Positions 1 through 7,392 of a DNA stretch of 64,000 nt are shown piece by piece. Position 1 is the stretch's first letter, and the number at the start of each line of letters is the position of its first letter. The notes below the pieces were generated by a model that did not search any database, was not told the origin of the DNA, and was given only the letters and a program-made list of their open reading frames with translations. The DNA comes from Glycomyces luteolus (GTDB taxonomy: Bacteria > Actinomycetota > Actinomycetes > Mycobacteriales > Micromonosporaceae): positions 62,001 to 126,000 of the forward strand of contig NZ_JAPZVP010000015.1 in the NCBI RefSeq assembly GCF_027622875.1. The letters are read 5' to 3'. Both the position numbers and the translations under genes were made by a program.

Positions 1-74
1 TCGGTGACGGCCGCTACGGCGTCGGCGATGGTGGCGATGCCTTCGCGCGCTTCACCATTGACTTCGATCTTCAT
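1..74 (-). CDS. thiS: ThiS sulfur carrier protein, N-terminal part (cut by window edge)
   Basis: The first 24 codons of a ThiS-like protein read leftward off the window; the product begins MKIEVNGEAREG. ThiS is the small ubiquitin-fold protein whose C-terminal Gly-Gly carries the thiocarboxylate sulfur for the thiazole ring of thiamine. Its ATG overlaps the thiO stop codon (ATGA), so the two are probably translationally coupled. The C-terminal GG lies outside the window. The call rests on the N-terminal strand pattern and its place behind thiE-thiO. Confidence 0.8.
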   Translation of the reverse strand, partial: MKIEVNGEAREGIATIADAVAAVT

Positions 75-1588
75 GAGTCGGCCTCCTCGTGGGTGGATGT
101 GTCATCGGCCGCTTCATGACCGTTTTCGTCCCCGCGGGACTCGGTCTTGTCGGACCCCGCGGGCACCCTGGATTCAGGGGCACTTGCGGACGGCGCAGCG
201 GAGCGCTGGCCGCTGCCCGGAATCGGGTCCGCGCAAGGCGCTCCGGGCTGAACGAGCCGCGACGAACCGTCTGAAAGCGGGTTCTCAGGACGCTGCCGCC
301 GAGTCACGTCATTCGGTCGCTGCCTTGCAAACGGCCCGAAGCGGAGTGGGTCGAAGGCTGCTGGGATCGCCTTGTCGTCTCCGGCCAGCAGGGCGGCGAC
401 TCCGGTGGCAGTGGCCGGGATGAGGGCGATGCCGTTGCGGTAGTGGCCGGTCGCGGCCACGGTCCGGCTGTCGAGGCGGCCGATGAGCGGGAGGTTGTCG
501 GGCGTGCCCGGGCGGAAGCCGACGCTCACCTCGTCGAGGTGGTATTCGGCGATCTCGGGCACGAGTTCGATCGCTCGGCGGAGCAGGTCGTGCACCACTC
601 CGGCGGTGCCGGTGCGTCGGTCGAAGCCGCGTTCGTCGCTCGATGCTCCTACGACGATTTCGCCGCTTTCGCGGGTCACGATGTAGATCGGGTGGCCTTT
701 GACATAGCCGCGCACGGTAGTTCGGGGCAGCGGCTGGTCGCCGACGGTTCGAAGCCGCAGGACTGCGCCGCGCACTGGTCGCACCGGCAGTGTCCAGCGG
801 GCGCCCTCGGAGGCGGCTTCATCGCGCCCCCTGAGGCGGCCATCTGCTGTGGCCGCATCCGAGTGTTCGCTGCGCGCCGCGAGGCAGCCTTCGTCAGTGG
901 CGGTTCCCGCGTAGTCGCGGTGCCGCTCGGGGAAGTCCGGGCCAGAGCCGGGATCGGAGGCGGCACCGTCATTCGCGCCGCCCGCACCGCCCGCACCAAC
1001 GAAGCTCGCCGATCCGCATCCGGCCGCGATGACCACCTGGTCGGCGTCGAGCTCGGCGAGGTCGTCGATGCGTTCCGCCCGCAGCTCGACTCCGGCCCGC
1101 TCGGCGGCTATCAGTAGTGCGTCATGTACTACTCGCGGATCGACCGCGCGGTCCTCTGGTGCGAGCACGCCGCCGCGCACGCGATGGCTGAGCAGAGGCT
1201 CGACCTTGCGCGCGGCGCGCGCCGTCAGCGTCTCGACGTTCCTTGCGGTCAGCCGGTACAGCTCGGCCTGCCGGTCGATCTCGGCCCTGTCGCCGTCTTC
1301 GACGCCGACGACGAGGGTGGGCACGTCGCGGAACCCGATCGCGAGCCCGGACGCCGCTTCGAGGTCGCGGGCGAGGCCGGGCCAGGCGTCGGCGGAGGCG
1401 GCCATGAACGGGCCGAGGGCCGCTTCGCCGTAATGGGATTCGGTGACGGGCGCGATCATTCCGGCGGCCACGCGTGAAGCGCCCGAACCCGGGTCGGGGT
1501 CGTGCACGACGACCTCGGCGCCGGACTGGGCGGCCCGCCAAGCGACGGCGAGCCCGATCGACCCGGCACCGACGATGGCGATGCGCAT
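71..1588 (-). CDS. thiO: Glycine oxidase ThiO with an internal insert and C-terminal tail
   Basis: FAD-dependent oxidase that turns glycine into the iminoacetate used for the thiamine thiazole ring. The 505-residue product starts MRIAIVGAGSIGLAVAW, a Rossmann FAD motif at the very N-terminus, and contains the family's substrate-domain region with GFRPGTPDNLPLIG. The ATG overlaps the thiE stop (ATGA). ThiO proteins are usually about 370 residues. The excess is a Gly/Ala/Asp-rich insert at roughly residues 190-270 and a charged low-complexity tail of about 80 residues after the flavin domain. Both look like disordered additions, not new domains. D-amino acid oxidase activity is the alternative, but the thi context favours ThiO. 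Confidence 0.88.
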   Translation of the reverse strand: MRIAIVGAGSIGLAVAWRAAQSGAEVVVHDPDPGSGASRVAAGMIAPVTESHYGEAALGPFMAASADAWPGLARDLEAASGLAIGFRDVPTLVVGVEDGDRAEIDRQAELYRLTARNVETLTARAARKVEPLLSHRVRGGVLAPEDRAVDPRVVHDALLIAAERAGVELRAERIDDLAELDADQVVIAAGCGSASFVGAGGAGGANDGAASDPGSGPDFPERHRDYAGTATDEGCLAARSEHSDAATADGRLRGRDEAASEGARWTLPVRPVRGAVLRLRTVGDQPLPRTTVRGYVKGHPIYIVTRESGEIVVGASSDERGFDRRTGTAGVVHDLLRRAIELVPEIAEYHLDEVSVGFRPGTPDNLPLIGRLDSRTVAATGHYRNGIALIPATATGVAALLAGDDKAIPAAFDPLRFGPFARQRPNDVTRRQRPENPLSDGSSRLVQPGAPCADPIPGSGQRSAAPSASAPESRVPAGSDKTESRGDENGHEAADDTSTHEEADS

Positions 1589-2511
1589 CAGGCTTCGCCC
1601 GCCACTCGCAGGAGGCCGGGATCGGGAGCTGCGCCGGTCCCGCGCGGGCCCGCGTCGGGTCCGCTTCGCCCCGTGCCTACTCCGCGCCACTCCCCCGGGC
1701 TTTCTCCCAGGGCTTCAAGGAGTTCCGCCGTCGCACGGCGCGGGTCGGCAGCGGCCGAGACCGCGCCGACCACCGCCGCGCCATGGGCTCCGGCCTCGCG
1801 GCAGAGCGCCGCGCGTTCGGCGGTGATGCCGCCGATGGCGATCACCGGGAGGTCGACCGCTTCGCAGACGGCGGCCAGGCCGTCGAGTCCGATCGGTTGC
1901 GGCAGACCGGCTTTGGTGGTCGTGCCCCAGACCGGGCCGACGCCGAGATAGGTGGCCCCGGCGCGGCGTGCCGCTCGCGCCGATTCCGGGTCGCGGGCGG
2001 TGCCGCCGATGACCGAGGCGGCGGAAAGGATGCGGCGGGCGGCGTCGATCGGGAGGTCGTCCGCGCCGAGGTGGACGCCGTCCGCGCCGACCGCTTCGGC
2101 GATGTGCACGCGGTCGTTGACCAGGCACAACGCGCCGTACTGGTCGCAGAGGGCGGCGATCGCGGTGGCGAGGTCGAAGGCCGCGCGGTCGGTGTAGTGG
2201 TCCTCGGGCCGGACCTGGACGAGGCGGGCTCCGGCGGCCAGCGCCGCCTCGATGGCGAAGAGCACGTCGTGCGGTGCGGAAGCCTGCAGCGGACTGCTGA
2301 TGGCTTGGCTCGCGTCACGCTGCGTGACGATCAGTTCGGATGGCGCGATGACGCCGCGGGCCGGGTCGGGCGGCGTCGCGGTGTCGGGACCGCCGTGTTC
2401 GAGCGCTGGTTCGCGGGCAGCGGGACCGCTCCGCACCGTGTGAGCCGCCGGGGCGACCGGGCCGCGGGTGTCGGTGATGACGTGAAGTCGGGGTAGACGA
2501 GTAGCGCGCAT
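1588..2511 (-). CDS. thiE: Thiamine-phosphate synthase ThiE with an N-terminal insert
   Basis: Joins HMP pyrophosphate and thiazole phosphate to give thiamine phosphate. The 307-residue product shows the ThiE barrel landmarks: RLHVITD at the first strand, LVQVR, CLVNDR, ADGVHLG, IGGTAR, YLGVGPVWGTTTK and PVIAIGGI near the phosphate site. ATG 2511 was chosen because GAAGGAG lies just upstream; a start 8 codons earlier would fall inside the riboswitch tail. Family members are usually about 210 residues. The extra length is about 55 residues between the first strand and the first helix plus a Gly/Pro-rich C-terminal tail. It is first in the riboswitch-controlled operon. Confidence 0.9.
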   Translation of the reverse strand: MRATRLPRLHVITDTRGPVAPAAHTVRSGPAAREPALEHGGPDTATPPDPARGVIAPSELIVTQRDASQAISSPLQASAPHDVLFAIEAALAAGARLVQVRPEDHYTDRAAFDLATAIAALCDQYGALCLVNDRVHIAEAVGADGVHLGADDLPIDAARRILSAASVIGGTARDPESARAARRAGATYLGVGPVWGTTTKAGLPQPIGLDGLAAVCEAVDLPVIAIGGITAERAALCREAGAHGAAVVGAVSAAADPRRATAELLEALGESPGEWRGVGTGRSGPDAGPRGTGAAPDPGLLRVAGEA

Positions 2512-2519
2512 AGCTCCTT

Positions 2520-2604
2520 CTCCCTGCGCCAGCATGATCTGGATCAGGTTCGACGGTCGGGACTACCAAGTCCCCTCTCAGCCCGATGCATCGGACTCCC
2601 GTGG
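2520..2604 (-). promoter_or_regulatory. TPP (THI-box) riboswitch
   Basis: Read on the minus strand, the element opens with CACGGGAGTCC, continues through GGGCTGAGAGGGG, and closes with GAACCTGATCCAGATCATG and GCGCAGGGAG. These are the conserved pyrimidine-sensing and pyrophosphate-sensing segments of the THI box. It ends 8 bases before the thiE ATG, so the thiE Shine-Dalgarno directly abuts the P1 stem. Control of translation initiation by thiamine pyrophosphate is therefore more likely than a separate terminator. Confidence 0.95.
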
Positions 2605-2657
2605 GTTTATTCGTTTACGGCCGTTACGCTACGTCATCGCGAGCGGCCCTCGCAAGT

Positions 2658-2681
2658 GCGGTGTCAGGAAGTGGACACCGC
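2658..2681 (-). terminator. Hairpin terminator after the sugar-uptake operon
   Basis: A perfect 8-bp stem (GCGGTGTC/GACACCGC) with an 8-base loop lies about 30 bases after the GH1 stop codon and before the thiamine riboswitch. No T tract follows, as is common in high-GC actinobacteria. A second short GC hairpin sits between it and the GH1 stop. Confidence 0.5.
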
Positions 2682-2712
2682 CGTCCCGCCCGGGGTTCGG
2701 CGGGCTGGACGG

Positions 2713-3969
2713 CTAGTCACCGCGCGCGTGGCGCCGGAAGCGTTCGACGATGTCGGTGCGCACTCGCTCGAGACCGGTCGCGCTCTCCTCGAGTCGCCAC
2801 AGCCCCATGGTGAGTCGGTGCGCCTCGCGCGGCTGCTCCGAGTGCCGGTACGTCCATTCGTACATGTCGAACAGGGGCCACCAGGTGTACCCGATGACGT
2901 CGACGCCGGAGCCGCGCAGGTCGTGCAGCGCCGCCACGGACTCGTCGAGCCAGTCGATCCGCTCCTTGACCGAGCCCGTCACGCAGGTCTCGGTCAGCAT
3001 GACCGGCGCCCCGTACCGGGCGTGCGCCTCGCGGAGGAGCTCGTTCATGCCGGCGACGCCGTCGTCGCGGGTCGGGCGCGGGTCGCGGAAGCCGCCGCCG
3101 TGGAAGACCCCGGCCTCGAACAGCTCGGTCGAGTGGCGCGGGTAGTAGTTGACGCCCATGACGTCGGGCCGCACCGGTGCCTCGGCGAACCACGCGAAGT
3201 CGGCGTCGTCCCATCCGTTGGCGCGCAGGTGGTTTTCGAGCGGATGGGCGGCGTCGACGCGGCCGGTGACGAGGTCTTCGACGAGGAAGACCTGGTCCTT
3301 CAGGCGCGCCGCGTGCTCGCGGTGCTCGGGGGCGTCGGTGTCGCCGACGTAGCGCATCCCGGCGTCGACGTGGACGAAGACGGCGCGGTCGCCGAGCACG
3401 TCCCGCATGGCCCGCTGCGCGAGCACGAAGCCGCGCGCGAGCTGCCCCACCATGGTCGAGAGTCCTCGCGGCCCGGAGAGGTAGGGAGGCCAGTACGCGT
3501 ACTCGCCGGAGAACAGGGCGTGGATCATCGGCTCGTTCACCGGCGTGTAGTCGGTGACGTCGAGGTGCGCGTAGCGTTCGGCGACGCGGGCGGAGTACTC
3601 GGCGACGAGCTTCGGGTAGTCGGGGTTCGCGAACTGGCGCTCGAGCCACAGCGGAGTGCCGTAGTGCATGAGGTCCACAATGGGCCGAAGATTCAGTTCG
3701 GCGTAGCGGTCCATGACGCGGTCGAGCCAGTCCCAGTCCCAGCGCCCGGGTTCGGGCTGGATCCGATGCCACGGCACGCCCCAGCGCACCAGCTCGGCGC
3801 CCGCCTCGACGGCGAGGCCGAGGTCGGCGTGCCACCGCTCGTAGTGCTCGGTGAGCTCGTACTCGTCGATCGGCCGCTCGCCCGGTCCGGCCTGGGGCAC
3901 GAAGGTGTCCTCGACACCTACGGCGAAGTGCAGTCCGCCGTCGCGGTGCCAGTGCGGTGAACCGGTCAT
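2713..3969 (-). CDS. Glycoside hydrolase family 1-like beta-glycosidase
   Basis: Cytoplasmic retaining glycosidase, 418 residues, no signal peptide. TPVNEP near residue 143 holds the acid/base Glu (146) of clan A/GH1 enzymes, and VMLTETC near residue 323 supplies the probable nucleophile Glu (327). Further GH1-like pieces are MGVNYYPR near 271 and GYTWWPLFDMYEW near 360. The nucleophile motif TETC differs from the usual TENG, so it is a divergent member. ATG 3969 overlaps the stop of the upstream permease (ATGA). Context suggests it splits a beta-linked disaccharide or oligosaccharide brought in by the ABC importer; the sugar cannot be read from sequence. Confidence 0.82.
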   Translation of the reverse strand: MTGSPHWHRDGGLHFAVGVEDTFVPQAGPGERPIDEYELTEHYERWHADLGLAVEAGAELVRWGVPWHRIQPEPGRWDWDWLDRVMDRYAELNLRPIVDLMHYGTPLWLERQFANPDYPKLVAEYSARVAERYAHLDVTDYTPVNEPMIHALFSGEYAYWPPYLSGPRGLSTMVGQLARGFVLAQRAMRDVLGDRAVFVHVDAGMRYVGDTDAPEHREHAARLKDQVFLVEDLVTGRVDAAHPLENHLRANGWDDADFAWFAEAPVRPDVMGVNYYPRHSTELFEAGVFHGGGFRDPRPTRDDGVAGMNELLREAHARYGAPVMLTETCVTGSVKERIDWLDESVAALHDLRGSGVDVIGYTWWPLFDMYEWTYRHSEQPREAHRLTMGLWRLEESATGLERVRTDIVERFRRHARGD

Positions 3970-4811
3970 TTGAGTCCTGTCGTTGCGATGTTCTCGATGA
4001 AGCGGCGCTGGATGAAGAGGAAGGCGATGACGAGGGGCAGGATCGCGATGAGCGAGCCGGCCATCATCACGCCGTGGGGCACGATGCCGCTGGGTCCGGT
4101 GAGCTGCGTCAGGCCGGAGGTGATCGTGCCCATCTCGGCGTCGGTGGTGAACACCAGCGGCCACAGCAGGTCGTTCCAGTTGTTGACGAAGGTGAAGAGC
4201 CCCAAGGTGAGCAGGGCGGGAACCGCGTTCGGGAGCACAACGGACCGGAAGATCCGGAACTCCCCTGCGCCGTCGATGCGCGCCGCCTGGTCGATGTCGC
4301 GCGGGAGCGCGAGGAAGAACTGGCGCAGGAAGAAGATCCCGAACGCATCGGCGGCGCGCGGCGCGATGAGCCCGGTGTACGTGTTCACCCAGCCGAGGTC
4401 GGCCACGAGCTGGTACAGCGGGATGAGCGTGGCCTGGAACGGGATCATCAGTGTCGCGATGATGGCCACGAGCAGGACCTTCCGGCCTCTGAAGTCCAAG
4501 CGCGCCAAGGCGTACGCGGCGAGCGAGTCGAAGACGAGCGCGAACAGCGTCACGCCCCCGGCGAAGACGAAGCTGTTGCCGACCAGGCGCGCGAACGGCA
4601 GCTCCGAGGTCACGGTCTTGAGGTTGGCGAGCGTCCAGTCGTCCGGGAGCAGGCTCGGCGGGTAGGCGTTGACCTCCGCCGCGGGCTTGAACGCGGTGAG
4701 CACGATGATCGCGATCGGCAGCAGCACGAGGGCGGTGACGATCACGAACGCGATCGTCGTGAGCACAGTGGAGGGCCGGAGGTCGCGCAGGGAGCGGCGT
4801 GCGGTACTCAT
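3966..4811 (-). CDS. ABC sugar transporter permease, MalG-like (CUT1 family)
   Basis: Inner-membrane subunit of a CUT1-type binding-protein-dependent importer, 281 residues with about six membrane helices. The EAA loop that docks to the ATPase is seen around residue 190 (DQAARIDGAGEF...IFRSVVLP). The N-terminus has the MalG pattern, with a first helix followed by an extracellular stretch beginning TAFKPAAEV. ATG 4811 overlaps the stop of the other permease (ATGA). No ATPase gene lies in the cluster, so it probably borrows a shared MsiK-type ATPase, as many actinobacterial sugar importers do (inference). Confidence 0.92.
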   Translation of the reverse strand: MSTARRSLRDLRPSTVLTTIAFVIVTALVLLPIAIIVLTAFKPAAEVNAYPPSLLPDDWTLANLKTVTSELPFARLVGNSFVFAGGVTLFALVFDSLAAYALARLDFRGRKVLLVAIIATLMIPFQATLIPLYQLVADLGWVNTYTGLIAPRAADAFGIFFLRQFFLALPRDIDQAARIDGAGEFRIFRSVVLPNAVPALLTLGLFTFVNNWNDLLWPLVFTTDAEMGTITSGLTQLTGPSGIVPHGVMMAGSLIAILPLVIAFLFIQRRFIENIATTGLK

Positions 4812-5755
4812 GCCAGGTCCTTTTCTTTGCGGCCGAAGAACACGAACTGCACGAGGCTCAGCAGCAGGGTCGCGGCCAGCAGCACGTACGACAGCGCCGA
4901 GGCGAAGCCGATCTCGAGCTTGCGGAACCCGGACTCGTAGATCTCCATGACGAGGGTCTGGGTGCTGCCGTAGGGGCCGCCGCCGGTCATCACGTAGATC
5001 TGGTCGAAGGCCTGGAGGGCCGCGATCATCGCGAAGACGAGCACGAACGCCATCGTGTTGGAGAGCATGGGAAGCGTGACGTTGCGCAGGCGCGACCACG
5101 CCCCCGCGCCGTCCATGCGGGCCGCCTCGTAGATCGAGGTCGGGATGTCCTGCAGTCCGGCCAGGAAGATCACGAAGTAGAAGCCGAAGAGCTTCCAGAC
5201 CGCGACGAGCACGACCATGGGCATGGCCAGGTTCGGGTCCTCGAGCACGTTGCCGAGCTGGATGCCGAGGCCGCGCAGCCAGTAGTTGAGCAGGCCCACC
5301 TGCGGGTCGACGAGGTAGCTCCAGGCGAAGGCCGCCACCGAGAACGAGACCACGAACGGCACGAACAGGGCCGTGCGGAAGAAGCCCCGGAACGGCAGGC
5401 GCGGGTTGTTGAGCAGCAGCGCCAAGCCGAGGGCCGCGGCGACCGCGACCGGGGTGAACAGCACCGTGTAGAGCGCGGTGTTCGTGACGGCGTTGAGCAG
5501 GTCGGGGTCGGTGAAGACCCCGATGTAGTTCTCGAGGCCGACCCATTCGGGCTCGCCGAAGCCGCTGGCGTCCGTGAAGGACAGCCGCAGGGCGGAGAGC
5601 ATCGGCCAGATCGTGAACAGGCCCAGGATGATCAGTGCCGGCGCGAGGAACGCGGCCGCGATCGCGCTGCGGCGCTTGGGGCTGTCGACGCGGCGGCGTC
5701 CACCCAGCGGTGCGGGCGGACGGTACCGGCGGCCCGTCGGTGGTGCGGTGGTCAT
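4808..5755 (-). CDS. ABC sugar transporter permease, MalF-like (CUT1 family)
   Basis: Second membrane subunit, 315 residues, with a basic proline-rich cytoplasmic N-terminus and six predicted helices starting at LAPALIILGLFTIWPML. The EAA loop is EAARMDGAGAWSRLRNVTLP near residue 210. ATG 5755 is preceded by AAGGAG at good spacing, which argues against the in-frame GTG four codons upstream. It follows the binding-protein gene by about 85 bases and overlaps the next permease, consistent with a single transcript for SBP, two permeases and the GH1 enzyme. Confidence 0.92.
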   Translation of the reverse strand: MTTAPPTGRRYRPPAPLGGRRRVDSPKRRSAIAAAFLAPALIILGLFTIWPMLSALRLSFTDASGFGEPEWVGLENYIGVFTDPDLLNAVTNTALYTVLFTPVAVAAALGLALLLNNPRLPFRGFFRTALFVPFVVSFSVAAFAWSYLVDPQVGLLNYWLRGLGIQLGNVLEDPNLAMPMVVLVAVWKLFGFYFVIFLAGLQDIPTSIYEAARMDGAGAWSRLRNVTLPMLSNTMAFVLVFAMIAALQAFDQIYVMTGGGPYGSTQTLVMEIYESGFRKLEIGFASALSYVLLAATLLLSLVQFVFFGRKEKDLA

Positions 5756-5841
5756 GGTCTCCTTCACTCCCCTTGGGGCGGCGGGGACGCCGAGGGGCGG
5801 CGTCCCCGCCGATCGCTGTCCTGTTCGGACGTCGGTCCGGC

Positions 5842-7095
5842 CTAGAGCGCGTCCTGGATGGTCCCCTGCGCCTCGGCGAGCAGCCCGTCGATGTCCTCGC
5901 CGGCGATGGCGCGCTGGGTCAGCTCGTCCACGGCGGCGAGCACGTCGACGCTGTTGACGACGCCCGGCAGCAGGGGCCGCCCGAGGTCGGCGATCTCGGT
6001 CAGCGACGCGACGACCGGGTTGGAGTTGACCGCTTCGGCGGGCACGTCGGTCCGCAGCGGCGGCCAGCCGGAGCCGAGCGACCAGGCGGCCGCGTTCTCG
6101 TCGTTCAGGAAGAACGCGAAGAACTTCTCGGCGGCGGCGCGGGCGTTGTCGTCCGCGTCCACAGTGACGGCCATGGAGACGCCGATGGCCGAGGCGGCCT
6201 GGGCCGCGGGGCCGGCCGGGATCGCGGCGATCGCGCAGTCGATGCCGTTCTCGGCGGCGATCGAGGCCATCCAGGGGCCGCCGATCGTCATGGCGGCCTT
6301 GCCCGCGCCGAACAGCTCGTCGGCGCCGACGCCGTCGATGCCCGTCGGCGAGATCTTGTCCTCCACAATGGCCTTGCGCCAGTACTCGAGCGTCGCGGCG
6401 TTCTCGGGCGAGTCGATGACCGCGTCGATCTCCTCGCTGACGATGTCACCGCCGTTGCCGTAGAACAGGGACGGCCAGAGTCCATTGGCCACGGTAGCGT
6501 GGTCGGGGAGGACCACCCCGTACTGCTCCGGCGTGCCGTCGCCGTCCTCGTCCACGGTGAGCTGCTTGGCGGTGGCGACCCACTCGTCCCAGGTGCCGGG
6601 GAACGCGGTGACGCCGCCCGCCTCGAACAGCGCGGTGTTGTAGTAGACGGCCAGCGGCACGAAACCGGTGGGCACGCCGTACTTGGTGCCCTCGACCTCG
6701 ATCATCGCGACCGCGCCCGGGATGAGGTTCGCGGTGTTGGAGGAGTCGTCGGCGTAGAAGCTGGTGAGCTCGGCGAACGCGCCTTTGTCGGCGTACACCG
6801 GGAGCCGCTCGGCGGGCATCGCGACGATGTCGGGGCCCTCGCCGGCGGAAAGCGCCGTGAGCAGGGTGTCGTCGATGCTGGCCCAGGTCTTGACCTCGGT
6901 GTTGATCGTGATGTCGCCCTGCGAGGCGTTGAAGTCGTCGACGATGCCCTGGAGCACGTCGCCGTCGGCCTCGGTGTAGCCGTGCCAGAACGTCAGGGTG
7001 GCCGGGCCGCCGGTCTCCTCGCCCGAGCAACCGGACCCGAGGAGCGCCAGCGCGGCGCTGCCGGCGCCGCCGATGAGTACCGTCTTGCGTTTCAT
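5842..7095 (-). CDS. Extracellular solute-binding lipoprotein of a sugar ABC importer
   Basis: Family 1 (MalE/UgpB-like) sugar-binding protein of 417 residues. The signal peptide ends in a lipobox LLGSGC (Cys 23), so the mature protein is lipid-anchored outside the membrane. Typical features include TLTFWHGYTEAD after the signal, YGVPTGFVPLAVYYN, and GKAAMTIGGPW in the second lobe. It is the first gene of the importer operon, directly downstream of a promoter region carrying LacI-type operator copies. Ligand unknown; the neighbouring secreted enzymes suggest a plant-derived arabino- or gluco-oligosaccharide (inference). Confidence 0.92.
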   Translation of the reverse strand: MKRKTVLIGGAGSAALALLGSGCSGEETGGPATLTFWHGYTEADGDVLQGIVDDFNASQGDITINTEVKTWASIDDTLLTALSAGEGPDIVAMPAERLPVYADKGAFAELTSFYADDSSNTANLIPGAVAMIEVEGTKYGVPTGFVPLAVYYNTALFEAGGVTAFPGTWDEWVATAKQLTVDEDGDGTPEQYGVVLPDHATVANGLWPSLFYGNGGDIVSEEIDAVIDSPENAATLEYWRKAIVEDKISPTGIDGVGADELFGAGKAAMTIGGPWMASIAAENGIDCAIAAIPAGPAAQAASAIGVSMAVTVDADDNARAAAEKFFAFFLNDENAAAWSLGSGWPPLRTDVPAEAVNSNPVVASLTEIADLGRPLLPGVVNSVDVLAAVDELTQRAIAGEDIDGLLAEAQGTIQDAL

Positions 7096-7139
7096 TTCAG
7101 TTCCCTCCCAACGCGACTGTGCTGTCACAACCGGCGCTG

Positions 7140-7167
7140 TCAATTGGTGCTGACTTCAATTGGTGCC
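7140..7167. repeat. Direct repeat in the importer promoter region
   Basis: TCAATTGGTGC occurs at 7140-7150 and again at 7157-7167, a 17-base period, between the binding-protein start and the operator sites. This may be a regulator site or a promoter duplication; no function can be assigned. Confidence 0.4.
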
Positions 7168-7168
7168 G

Positions 7169-7180
7169 TACAACGTCGAG
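7169..7180. promoter_or_regulatory. Degenerate LacI-type operator copy
   Basis: TACAACGTCGAG matches the perfect operator core TACAACGTTGTA at 9 of 12 positions. It lies on the importer side of the divergent promoter region and may be an auxiliary site. Confidence 0.4.
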
Positions 7181-7208
7181 GGGGTCCTGTACTGGGGGAA
7201 CCGTCTTG

Positions 7209-7220
7209 TACAACGTTGTA
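7209..7220. promoter_or_regulatory. LacI-family operator, perfect 12-bp palindrome
   Basis: TACAACGTTGTA is perfectly self-complementary with a central CG, the typical form of LacI/GalR operators. It lies 113 bases upstream of the solute-binding-protein start. The same 12-mer occurs again at 7366-7377, in front of the divergent secreted glycosidase. Confidence 0.75.
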
Positions 7221-7320
7221 AGTCTGGGAATCGTACGCACACCCCGACGAGACTGTCAACGGGACCCACCGTTCGTGTCCACTTCGTTTCCGATCTGTGA
7301 CCGGATCCGCGAGCGGGGGC

Positions 7321-7350
7321 TTGACCTGCGGGCTTTGATGGTCTTACGAT
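7321..7350 (+). promoter_or_regulatory. Candidate housekeeping promoter of the BNR glycosidase gene
   Basis: TTGACC at 7321-7326 and TACGAT at 7345-7350, 18 bases apart, fit a sigma-70-type promoter. The predicted transcript start would be near 7357, placing the operator at 7366-7377 just downstream, where a bound repressor would block transcription. Confidence 0.55.
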
Positions 7351-7365
7351 GGCCCGCACGCATGA

Positions 7366-7377
7366 TACAACGTTGTA
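7366..7377. promoter_or_regulatory. LacI-family operator, second perfect copy
   Basis: A second exact TACAACGTTGTA, ending 15 bases before the ATG of the secreted BNR glycosidase and just after its candidate promoter. Two identical sites in one divergent region support joint control of importer and secreted enzyme by the LacI gene at 9750-10763. Confidence 0.75.
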
Positions 7378-7392
7378 AAGATTGGAAGTCGC

